A stretch of 9,941 bases of DNA from Bacteroidota bacterium. Its GTDB lineage: Bacteria; Bacteroidota; Ignavibacteria; SZUA-365; JAADGX01. The stretch's first letter is position 1; each line of letters opens with the position of its first letter. The notes beneath the pieces were generated by a model. The model had not been told where the DNA came from, did no database searches, and worked only from the letters and a program-made list of their open reading frames with translations. The DNA is taken from the NCBI GenBank assembly GCA_024276335.1, contig JAJRXL010000007.1:1-9941 (forward strand), given 5' to 3'. Below, piece after piece: positions 1 to 5,887 of this stretch. A program made the position numbers and the translations under genes.

Positions 1-192
1 ACTGACTTTCCAGAGAGCTTCATGATTGTTCTGATCCAGTTTCAATGCCGCAAGGTACTGTTCGAGAGCCTTCCCGTTGTTAAACTTGTGATAGAATTCA
101 TCACCCTGTTTGATCAGCGTCTGCGCGTCCTGGCTCCAGGCCGGGGCGGAAAAGAGTACGATGCCAAGAAAGAGAACGAGGAGGTTTTTCAT
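1..192 (-). CDS. Exported TPR-repeat protein, N-terminal 64 codons only
   Basis: Reading the minus strand from an ATG at 192 gives 64 uninterrupted codons to the window edge, so the C-terminal part is missing. Residues 1-20 are a clear Sec signal peptide: MKN, then a hydrophobic core (LLVLFLGIVLF), then a likely cleavage site after A-W-S at about residue 20. Residues 25-62 fit one tetratricopeptide repeat, with the G-x-x-x-Y, K-A-L-x-x-Y, A-L-x-L-D-x-x-N and A-L-W pattern of the two helices. TPR proteins are protein-interaction scaffolds, and the signal peptide places this one in the periplasm or outer envelope. It starts 34 bases after the nuclease-family gene on the same strand, so it is probably the last visible gene of the etfB-etfA-bfn operon. 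A weak AGGACGG ribosome-binding site lies a few bases upstream. The specific role cannot be told from this fragment. Confidence 0.8.
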   Translation of the reverse strand, partial: MKNLLVLFLGIVLFSAPAWSQDAQTLIKQGDEFYHKFNNGKALEQYLAALKLDQNNHEALWKVS

Positions 193-226
193 AAGCCGTC
201 CTGAATATAATGGAACAAGGATCCGG

Positions 227-799
227 TTACTCTCCATCCTTGAGGTTTCGTATTTCGTCCCGCAAGCGAGCTGCCATCTCATAATCCTCGCGGGAAATGG
301 CGTCCTGGAGCTTGCGTTCCAGGTCCGCGATTTTTTCTTCCGTCGTTTGCGGCTCCGGTGAATAGGCCGGTTCTTCGGGCAATTCCTCTTCCTCTTCCGG
401 GACGAAACCCGCTTCGTCCATCACGTCCGACATGACATAGATCGGGACACGGTAGCGAACGGCCAGGGCAATCGCGTCGCTGGGGCGGGAATCGATTTCC
501 TGCTCACCGGCCGCGTTCAACAACAAACGCGCGTAAAAGGTGCCGTCGCGCAGGTCGTTGATGACGACTTCCGTGACCGCGTATCCGAGCGAATCGACGA
601 TGTTTTTCATCAAGTCGTGGGTCAGGGGACGGGGTGGCTTGATCCCCTCGATTTCCAGAGCAATGGATTGCGCCTCAAAAGCGCCGATGATGATCGGCAA
701 GCGGCGGTTGCCGTGGATTTCCTTCAGGATGAGCGCGTACGACCCACCGCTGGCAGGACTGGTGGACAGGCCGATAATATCAACCTGGATGCGTTCCAT
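227..799 (-). CDS. Bifunctional nuclease (BFN/DUF151) family protein with C-terminal UVR motif
   Basis: 190 residues. Residues 1-135 match the BFN (DUF151) domain: an M-E-R-I-Q-V start, L-P-I-I-I-G-A-F-E-A at 34-43, the H-D-L-M region at 61-64, and the very characteristic D-S-R-P-S-D-A-I-A-L-A at 103-113. A glutamate-rich linker (about 135-152) follows, then a UVR motif at about 155-189 (E-E-K-I-x-x-L-E-x-K-L, then E-x-Y-E-x-A-A-x-L-R-D-E-I), the helical hairpin by which UvrB and UvrC contact each other. This BFN-plus-UVR arrangement is common in Bacteroidota and relatives. Nuclease activity is reported for plant BFN homologues; the bacterial role is poorly defined and should not be assumed. 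The gene begins 37 bases after etfA, in the same orientation, which suggests cotranscription rather than shared chemistry. The ATG at 799 gives the standard family N-terminus, although no strong ribosome-binding site is visible. Confidence 0.93.
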   Translation of the reverse strand: MERIQVDIIGLSTSPASGGSYALILKEIHGNRRLPIIIGAFEAQSIALEIEGIKPPRPLTHDLMKNIVDSLGYAVTEVVINDLRDGTFYARLLLNAAGEQEIDSRPSDAIALAVRYRVPIYVMSDVMDEAGFVPEEEEELPEEPAYSPEPQTTEEKIADLERKLQDAISREDYEMAARLRDEIRNLKDGE

Positions 800-836
800 G
801 ACAGGCCCCGTACCCTTTTTGACGTTTGCTCAATTC

Positions 837-1799
837 CTATTTCCCGACGACTGATTTTATTTCACGCGTAAGCGCGGGTAAAACTTCCATGACGTCACCG
901 ATGACCCCGTAGTCGGCAACCTTGAAGATCGGGGCTTCCGGATCTTTATTGATTGCAACGATGCACTTCGACGAAGACATCCCCGCGAGATGCTGGATAG
1001 CCCCGGAAATCCCGCACGCAATGTACAGCGAAGGGGAAACCGTCTTTCCGGTCTGTCCCACCTGCTCGGCGTGCGGTCTCCAGCCCGCGTCGACAACAGC
1101 CCGCGACGCTCCCGTGGCGGCATCGAGCACGTCCGCCAGCTCTTCGATGAGATGCCAGTTTTCCGGCGCACCCATGCCCCGTCCTCCCGAAACGATGATA
1201 TCGGCCTCGACGACATCCTTGCGACCGGACGCCATCTTCGTTTCCACGACCCGTACGGCAAAATCATCTTCGCCGAGACCGGCCATCCGTTTTTCCACTT
1301 CGGCTTTTGCCTCGGAGGTCTCCGCAATCGTGAACACGTTTGGACGCAAAGAAAAGATCTTCACGGGCGTGGAAAGAGTAACCGCGATGAACGCTTTTCC
1401 CGCGTACACTGGGCGGGTGGCGATAACTTCTTCCCCTTCCACGTTCAATTCCGTGCAATCGGATGCGAGGGCGGCTTCGAGACGCACGGCGACCCGAGGC
1501 GCCAGGTCCTTGGCCATGGCCGTGGCGGAAAAGAGAACCACGTCGGCGCCGGTTTCACGCACGATATCGGAAAACGCCTTGGCGTACGCAGTAACCGAAT
1601 AGTTTTCCAGGCCTTCGCCGCTAACGGCGATGACTTTTGATGCGCCGTAAGCGCCCAGCCCGGCGTACGCGTCGCCGAGGTCCGGGCCGATAACAACCGC
1701 GGTACAAGAACCGAATCTGGTCGCGGCGGCATGGATAGCTTCGCACGATGATTTCTTGATGTTCCCGTCGCGTTGTTCGACAAAAACGATGGCTTTCAT
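837..1799 (-). CDS. etfA: Electron transfer flavoprotein, alpha subunit
   Basis: 320 residues, full length for EtfA/FixB. The ETF heterodimer takes electrons from acyl-CoA and related dehydrogenases in the cytoplasm and passes them to ETF-quinone oxidoreductase or another partner. Residues 1-190 form the N-terminal alpha/beta domain. The C-terminal FAD-binding domain is intact: S-G-G-R-G-M-G at 204-210, S-R-A-V-V-D-A-G-W at 232-240, Q-V-G-Q-T-G-K-T-V at 246-254, the G-I-S-G-A-I-Q-H signature at 263-270, I-N-K-D at 283-286 and V-A-D-Y-G at 294-298. The ATG at 1799 gives the expected M-K-A-I-V-F-V-E start and follows the etfB stop by 17 bases. No ETF-QO or acyl-CoA dehydrogenase is in the window, so the electron donor and acceptor are unknown. 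Nothing suggests a bifurcating type, but that cannot be excluded by eye. Confidence 0.97.
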   Translation of the reverse strand: MKAIVFVEQRDGNIKKSSCEAIHAAATRFGSCTAVVIGPDLGDAYAGLGAYGASKVIAVSGEGLENYSVTAYAKAFSDIVRETGADVVLFSATAMAKDLAPRVAVRLEAALASDCTELNVEGEEVIATRPVYAGKAFIAVTLSTPVKIFSLRPNVFTIAETSEAKAEVEKRMAGLGEDDFAVRVVETKMASGRKDVVEADIIVSGGRGMGAPENWHLIEELADVLDAATGASRAVVDAGWRPHAEQVGQTGKTVSPSLYIACGISGAIQHLAGMSSSKCIVAINKDPEAPIFKVADYGVIGDVMEVLPALTREIKSVVGK

Positions 1800-1816
1800 A
1801 GGTTTCGTTCTCAGTG

Positions 1817-2566
1817 TTAAATGACTTTGGCTTCTTCGTGGAGGAGCTTCACGAGCTCCGGAACGGCATCGACTCCTTCCCCGACAATCTTACCGGCGTC
1901 CTTTGCGGGGGGCATTCGCATCTCCAGCACCTGGACGCGGTTCTCGTAAGGAGCAGCTTCAATTTCCTCGATCGGCTTCCGCTTCGCCGCCATGATGCCC
2001 TGGAGCTTGGGGTAGCGCGGTTCGTTCAACCCCTTGTCGGTGGAGAGAACCACAGGAAATGTCGTCTTGCTGATTTCCTGCCCTCCCTCGATATCGCGTT
2101 CCAGCGTGACGCTTCCATCGCCATTCATTTCCAAACCGACAATGGCGCTGACCGAGGGAAAACCCAGCAGCTCTCCCAGCATACCCGCCACCTGCGAGCT
2201 GTCGTAATCGATCGACTGCTTTCCGCAGAAGATCACGTCCGGTGACCGATCGCGGAGCACATCGGCGATGGCCTGCGCGATTCCAAAGGAATCCCTCGAA
2301 CGGTCGGCCTTGATAAGCAACCCCTTGTCCACACCCATGGCCAGGGCTTTTCGAATGGTCTCCTTTACCACGTCATCGCCGACACATACGGCGGTAACTT
2401 CTCCTCCCTGTTTTTCCTTGAGTCGCAGACCGGCTTCCACGGCGTACTCATCGTACGGATTCAAGATAAACGTCACTCCCTCTTCATCGATTTCCTTTCC
2501 CGAAGGTCCGATTTTCACCTTGGTCGTGGAATCAGGGACATGACTGATACAAACATAAATATTCAT
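1817..2566 (-). CDS. etfB: Electron transfer flavoprotein, beta subunit
   Basis: 249 residues from the ATG at 2566, normal length for EtfB/FixA, partner of the etfA product downstream. Diagnostic features are the N-terminal M-N-I-Y-V-C-I-S-H-V-P-D, L-N-P-Y-D-E-Y-A-V-E at 35-44, the nucleotide-binding segment V-C-V-G-D at 60-64, G-K-Q-S-I-D-Y-D-S-S-Q-V at 115-126 and the EtfB signature around 181-198 (N-E-P-R-Y-P-K-L-Q-G-I-M-A-A-K-R-K-P). In this family the beta subunit binds AMP structurally in non-bifurcating ETFs. An in-frame TTG at 2578 would add four residues (M-S-S-N), but the ATG gives the conserved family start and is preferred. Neither has an obvious Shine-Dalgarno sequence. It is the first gene of the minus-strand operon, about 80 bases downstream of a good sigma70-like promoter flanked by an inverted repeat. 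Confidence 0.96.
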   Translation of the reverse strand: MNIYVCISHVPDSTTKVKIGPSGKEIDEEGVTFILNPYDEYAVEAGLRLKEKQGGEVTAVCVGDDVVKETIRKALAMGVDKGLLIKADRSRDSFGIAQAIADVLRDRSPDVIFCGKQSIDYDSSQVAGMLGELLGFPSVSAIVGLEMNGDGSVTLERDIEGGQEISKTTFPVVLSTDKGLNEPRYPKLQGIMAAKRKPIEEIEAAPYENRVQVLEMRMPPAKDAGKIVGEGVDAVPELVKLLHEEAKVI

Positions 2567-2632
2567 ATTCGAGGACAATTAGATTGTACAATTTCGGTTC
2601 CAGGATTTCACGGAAATGCTGCGCCTCCTTCC

Positions 2633-2677
2633 GCAAATCCGATAGGTTAGAATATAGCCGATGGGTATCCGATTTGC
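2633..2677. promoter_or_regulatory. 12-bp inverted repeat around the etfB promoter, possible operator
   Basis: The left arm GCAAATCCGATA (2633-2644) and right arm TATCCGATTTGC (2666-2677) are reverse complements at 11 of 12 positions, separated by 21 bases. The arm centres are 33 bp apart, about three helical turns. The right arm overlaps the predicted -35 and spacer, the left arm covers the predicted transcription start, and the -10 lies between them. The start site falls inside the left arm, so the transcript would not contain both arms. This favours a DNA-level operator over an RNA hairpin. The regulator is unknown. Confidence 0.4.
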
Positions 2678-2679
2678 AA
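2651..2679 (-). promoter_or_regulatory. Predicted sigma70-like promoter for the etfB operon
   Basis: On the minus strand, TTGCAA (2679-2674, 4 of 6 matches to the -35 consensus) is followed after exactly 17 bases by TATATT (2656-2651, 5 of 6 matches to the -10). Transcription would begin near 2644, leaving an untranslated leader of roughly 80 bases before the etfB ATG. If the organism is a true Bacteroidota it may prefer a different -7/-33 consensus, which lowers confidence. Confidence 0.5.
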
Positions 2680-2786
2680 GGAACGCTGTTTGTCCACCAG
2701 GCATCGGATGCAACGGGAGTGCAGACGTGTCCACCGATCAAGCCGCCATGATCGTTCGCCCTCGCACCGTGTATGAAAATCGGCGT

Positions 2787-2796
2787 TGACTAGTCA
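2787..2796. promoter_or_regulatory. Perfect 10-bp palindrome overlapping a TTGACT box upstream of rfbB
   Basis: TGACTAGTCA is a perfect palindrome 70 bases upstream of the rfbB start. It overlaps TTGACT (2786-2791, 5 of 6 matches to a -35), but no convincing -10 lies 16-18 bases downstream. It may mark the promoter or an operator for the polysaccharide locus; a chance palindrome is quite possible. Confidence 0.25.
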
Positions 2797-2866
2797 CCCT
2801 TCTTTTGCCTAAGTTACAGGTTCATGATAGACCCATACGCATACAAAGCAAAGACGCGAGTTCTTT

Positions 2867-3901
2867 ATGACCACTAACCCTAGATTTGCCCCGGGAGAAA
2901 GCGGTCTCTTCGTTACGGGCGGAGCCGGGTTCATTGGCAGCAACTTCGTTCGATTGGCGATCGAGAACGGATTCAACGTGACCGTCTTCGATGCCTTGAC
3001 CTACGCCGGGAACATGGAAAACCTGTCGGGAGTAGAGAAGCGCTTCCGGTTTATTCGCGGGGACATTCGCGACGCGACATGCGTTCGCAACGCGCTGCGT
3101 GATGCCGAACCCGATGCCGTCGTTCACTTCGCCGCGGAATCGCACGTGGATCGTTCAATACTGGGTCCCAAAATCTTTACCGAGACGAACGTCCTGGGAA
3201 CGCACGTGCTCCTCGAGGAGTGTCGCCAGGCCGGCATCGAAAAATTCATCCACGTCTCCACGGACGAAGTCTATGGGTCGCTCGGCGCTACGGGATGCTT
3301 CACCGAAGAATCTCCCCTGAATCCGACCAGTCCTTATGCGGCCAGTAAAGCAGCGTCGGACCTGGTCGTGCAATCGTATTGCAGGACCTACGGCTTTCCC
3401 GCGGTCATACTTCGATGCTCCAATAACTATGGGCCATTCCAATTCCCGGAAAAGCTCATCCCCCTGATGATCATCAAGGCGTCGAACAACGAGGAGCTGC
3501 CGGTGTATGGAGACGGTCAAAACGTTCGCGATTGGATTTACGTGACCGATTACGGCACGGCGATCCTTCGTGTACTCGAACGCGGCACGCCCGGCGAAGT
3601 GTATAACGTCGGGAGCAACAACGAATGGAAGAACATCGACATCGTTCGACTCATCCTGGAGGAAATGCATAAGCCTCTCTCACTCATTACGTTTGTCAAG
3701 GATCGTCCCGCCCACGACCGCCGCTACGCCATCGACAGTTCGAAAATTCAGCGCGACCTCGGCTGGAAACCCGAGACGTCGTTCAAAAAAGGCATACGAC
3801 AGACAATCGATTGGTACATGACCCACCGCCAATGGTGGAATAATATCATGACGGGTGAGTACCTTGAGTATTACCGGAAAAACTACGAACCAAAATTATA
3901 A
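2867..3901 (+). CDS. rfbB: dTDP-glucose 4,6-dehydratase
   Basis: 344 residues, full length for RfbB/RmlB, an NAD-dependent extended short-chain dehydrogenase/reductase. It converts dTDP-D-glucose to dTDP-4-keto-6-deoxy-D-glucose, the branch point to dTDP-L-rhamnose and many other 6-deoxysugars. Visible motifs are the Rossmann T-G-G-A-G-F-I-G at 17-24, F-D-A-L-T-Y-A-G-N at 41-49, A-E-S-H-V-D-R-S at 90-97, the catalytic S-T-D-E-V-Y-G at 131-137 (Thr132, Asp133, Glu134), the Y-A-A-S-K pair Tyr157/Lys161, N-N-Y-G-P at 186-190, F-P-E-K-L-I-P at 193-199 and Y-G-D-G-x-N-V-R-D-W at 214-223. These are the RfbB set rather than those of UDP-sugar epimerases. No rfbA, rfbC or rfbD is adjacent, so the final dTDP sugar cannot be stated. 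It is the first gene of the plus-strand locus, 39 bases before the dehydrogenase. The ATG at 2867 has only a weak purine-rich stretch upstream. Confidence 0.95.
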   Translation: MTTNPRFAPGESGLFVTGGAGFIGSNFVRLAIENGFNVTVFDALTYAGNMENLSGVEKRFRFIRGDIRDATCVRNALRDAEPDAVVHFAAESHVDRSILGPKIFTETNVLGTHVLLEECRQAGIEKFIHVSTDEVYGSLGATGCFTEESPLNPTSPYAASKAASDLVVQSYCRTYGFPAVILRCSNNYGPFQFPEKLIPLMIIKASNNEELPVYGDGQNVRDWIYVTDYGTAILRVLERGTPGEVYNVGSNNEWKNIDIVRLILEEMHKPLSLITFVKDRPAHDRRYAIDSSKIQRDLGWKPETSFKKGIRQTIDWYMTHRQWWNNIMTGEYLEYYRKNYEPKL

Positions 3902-3940
3902 CATCGTACAGGCTCCTTCACAAGTACAAAGGATGACATT

Positions 3941-5260
3941 GTGAATTTAAAGGAAAAAATCCAGCGTAAGAAAATAACAGTGGGCATTATCGGTCTTGGT
4001 TATGTCGGCTTACCGCTCGCCGTTGAATTCGCGCGCAAAGGTATTAAAACAATCGGCATCGACACAGATACGGATAAAATCCGGCTATTAAACAGCGGTA
4101 TGAATTATATCGATGATGTTGACAGCGCGACACTTGCCCGTGTAACGAAAAGCGGAAAACTCCACGGGGAATCCACATACGATTCCATCCCGGAATGTGA
4201 TGCGCTTTTCATCTGCGTTCCGACTCCTTTTACGGATAACAAGGAGCCTGATATCAGTTATATATTAGACGCAACCAACGGCATTGCCGCGGGATTAAGA
4301 AAAGATCATATCATTATTCTGAAAAGCACAACATTTCCTGATACAACGGAAGGCTATATTAAGCCTGTCCTCGATAACACGGGATTAAAGGTGGGTTGCG
4401 ACTACTACCTCGCATTTTCCCCGGAGCGCATCGACCCGGGAAACAAAATTTGGACAACGGCAAACACTCCCGTGATCGTTGGCGGTGTGACAAAAAAATG
4501 CACGGAATATGCAACGCTTGTTTCAAAACAAATCGTGTCTGAAATCGTCGAGGTTTCCAATCCGAAGATCGCGGAAATGGAAAAACTGCTCGAAAACATT
4601 TTCCGCAGCGTCAACATCGCCCTGGTTAACGAACTGGCGACGCTGTGCGATCGCATGGGCGGAATAAACGTCTGGGAAGTCATCGAAGCGGCTTCCACGA
4701 AGCCGTTCGGATTCATGCCTTTCTACCCGGGACCGGGCATTGGAGGGCATTGCATTCTCATTGATCCGTACTACCTGGAATGGGCAGCCAGAAAGTACGA
4801 CTTTCAAACGCATTTTATCACCCTTGCGGCTGAAATCAACGAGAATATGCCGTATTACGTGAAAGACATGATCTTGCGTGAAATTAACAAGCTTCCTATC
4901 GCGATGATGGACGCGAAGATTCTTATTCTCGGTGTAGCGTTCAAACGCGACGTTGACGATACGCGACACTCCCCCGCTATCCGTATTATGGAATTATTAA
5001 TGGAAGAAGGATTGCAAAATCTCATGTATAACGATCCGCATGTTCCCTTCGTTGAAGTGAACGGGAACCGACTTTCCAGCAAGAAACTTACTCCGTCATT
5101 GTTGTCAAATTCCGATTGCGTGGTTATTACAACGGATCATTCCACGTACAACTATGCCTCTATTGTACGTCATTCTCCCAGGTTGATCGATACGCGTAAC
5201 GCGACAAAAAAAGTCCGTGGAAAAAAGGGAAACGTCATCTTACTCGGCGATGGTGTATGA
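3941..5260 (+). CDS. Nucleotide-sugar 6-dehydrogenase, UDP-GlcNAc 6-dehydrogenase (WbpA/TviB) type
   Basis: 439 residues from a GTG start with a good AAAGGA site at 3928-3933. It belongs to the UDP-glucose/GDP-mannose dehydrogenase family, which oxidises the C6 hydroxyl to a carboxylate with two NAD+. Order: N-terminal Rossmann domain with G-L-G-Y-V-G-L-P at 18-25, central domain with A-E-M-E-K-L-L-E-N at 211-219, catalytic loop G-P-G-I-G-G-H-C around Cys271, and C-terminal UDP-binding domain (G-V-A-F-K-R-D-V-D-D-T-R at 331-342). The F-M-P-F-Y-P-G-P-G segment at 258-266 resembles WbpA/TviB enzymes acting on UDP-GlcNAc more than WecC enzymes acting on UDP-ManNAc. The epimerase downstream keeps UDP-ManNAc oxidation possible. 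The residue two after the catalytic cysteine is Leu273, where most relatives have Pro. The gene is AT-richer than its neighbours, especially in its first and last thirds. Confidence 0.9.
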   Translation: MNLKEKIQRKKITVGIIGLGYVGLPLAVEFARKGIKTIGIDTDTDKIRLLNSGMNYIDDVDSATLARVTKSGKLHGESTYDSIPECDALFICVPTPFTDNKEPDISYILDATNGIAAGLRKDHIIILKSTTFPDTTEGYIKPVLDNTGLKVGCDYYLAFSPERIDPGNKIWTTANTPVIVGGVTKKCTEYATLVSKQIVSEIVEVSNPKIAEMEKLLENIFRSVNIALVNELATLCDRMGGINVWEVIEAASTKPFGFMPFYPGPGIGGHCILIDPYYLEWAARKYDFQTHFITLAAEINENMPYYVKDMILREINKLPIAMMDAKILILGVAFKRDVDDTRHSPAIRIMELLMEEGLQNLMYNDPHVPFVEVNGNRLSSKKLTPSLLSNSDCVVITTDHSTYNYASIVRHSPRLIDTRNATKKVRGKKGNVILLGDGV

Positions 5261-5409
5261 CAATAGTAACAAATTTACTTATTCATTAACGTGAATACTT
5301 CAATAAAAATGCCATTACAAAGGTGCAACCACTTGCATTATTCATAAAAAGGTTATTAACTTTACGAAGAGCTGTAATTCACATGTTTCACAAATAAGTG
5401 GATAGAGTA
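5261..5409. other. AT-rich intergenic segment between the dehydrogenase and the small unknown gene
   Basis: By direct count 43 of 149 bases are G or C (29%), far below the coding regions around it. It contains two short inverted repeats, TATTCA/TGAATA (5280-5285 and 5292-5297) and TGCAA/TTGCA (5324-5328 and 5333-5337). A possible TTGCAT -35 lies at 5333-5338, but no good -10 is correctly spaced. It may carry the promoter of the downstream small gene. No terminator for the dehydrogenase gene is visible. Confidence 0.5.
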
Positions 5410-5805
5410 ATGCCAACGTATTTTGTATTAGGACATTCAAGCATTCCTGATGTCGTTTTGCGGGGGCGCGATGGCGACAAAAACCGCGCTAAAGCCCTGG
5501 CTGAGATTAATCGATACGTGCAGGAGAATAGCCTTTATCTTGAGCGCCCGTTGACAATCGACGATCTCGGTGTTCGGCCCCCGAAAACAAAACCCCGTGG
5601 AACCGGAACGCGGAAGCGCAGGAAAGGCGCGGCTCGTAAAGCGAATTTTGCCCTTCTCGCTAAACCACCGAAAAATGTCGAGGAAGCCCAGATGCAAATG
5701 GACCTTCTCGAACAAAAGAAATCGGAACTCCGGAGTTTCTTCCAGGAAGAAGTCAACGCGCAACGTCGTCGCCTGGCAAAACTCGAGTCCATGATCAAGA
5801 AATAA
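5410..5805 (+). CDS. Unrecognised small protein: basic centre, C-terminal coiled coil
   Basis: 131 residues from the ATG at 5410, ending in tandem TAA stops. I do not recognise a family. Residues 1-50 look like a small mixed fold (M-P-T-Y-F-V-L-G-H-S, then a helix-like K-A-L-A-E-I-N-R-Y). Residues 59-77 are strikingly basic and low in complexity (K-T-K-P-R-G then R-K-R-R-K-G-A-A-R-K), as in nucleic-acid-binding tails. Residues 90-131 form a charged amphipathic helix that probably makes a coiled coil. There is no signal peptide or membrane segment, so it is likely cytoplasmic. An upstream GTG at 5398 would add four residues, but GGATAGAG just before 5410 favours the ATG. Base composition returns to the window's normal level, and frame use over more than 130 codons looks real. 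It has its own AT-rich upstream region and a hairpin terminator, suggesting a separate transcript. Function is unknown; DNA or RNA binding is only inferred from charge. Confidence 0.7.
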   Translation: MPTYFVLGHSSIPDVVLRGRDGDKNRAKALAEINRYVQENSLYLERPLTIDDLGVRPPKTKPRGTGTRKRRKGAARKANFALLAKPPKNVEEAQMQMDLLEQKKSELRSFFQEEVNAQRRRLAKLESMIKK

Positions 5806-5829
5806 TAATGCTTTTGTCGCCGTCAACTG

Positions 5830-5854
5830 AAAGGCTCCTTTTACGGGAGCCTTT
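5830..5854 (+). terminator. Hairpin terminator or attenuator after the small unknown gene
   Basis: AAAGGCTCC (5830-5838) pairs perfectly with GGAGCCTTT (5846-5854) around a 7-base loop, 25 bases after the stop at 5805. The 9-bp stem has the usual A-rich foot and GC core, but the run of T is short (CCTTTCTC), so termination may be incomplete. The 3' arm also contains GGGAG, which could serve as a ribosome-binding site for a small reading frame at 5858. An attenuator role is therefore possible. Confidence 0.55.
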
Positions 5855-5857
5855 CTC

Positions 5858-5887
5858 ATGTTTAACCAGATCATGATAAACAAGTGA
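5858..5887 (+). CDS. Possible 9-residue leader peptide reading into wecB
   Basis: ATG at 5858 begins a nine-codon frame (M-F-N-Q-I-M-I-N-K) ending in TGA at 5885-5887, which overlaps the wecB GTG start at 5884. GGGAG at 5845-5849 lies 8 bases upstream of this ATG, whereas the wecB GTG has no ribosome-binding site of its own. Ribosomes could therefore load here and reinitiate at wecB. The frame is short enough to arise by chance, so this is a suggestion only. Confidence 0.25.
   Translation: MFNQIMINK

Noticed and set aside
922..1640. Two long plus-strand frames (226 and 216 residues) opposite etfA
   Set aside because: They lie wholly antisense to a clear etfA and their sequences show only antisense composition (Arg, Ser and Pro rich), with no domain.
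2532..2741. 69-residue minus-strand reading frame overlapping the etfB start
   Set aside because: It overlaps the etfB start in another frame, contains the predicted etfB promoter and inverted repeat, and shows no recognisable motif.
5280..5297. TATTCA/TGAATA inverted repeat after the dehydrogenase as a terminator
   Set aside because: The stem is only 6 A/T-rich pairs with no following T run, so it is expected by chance in 29% GC sequence.
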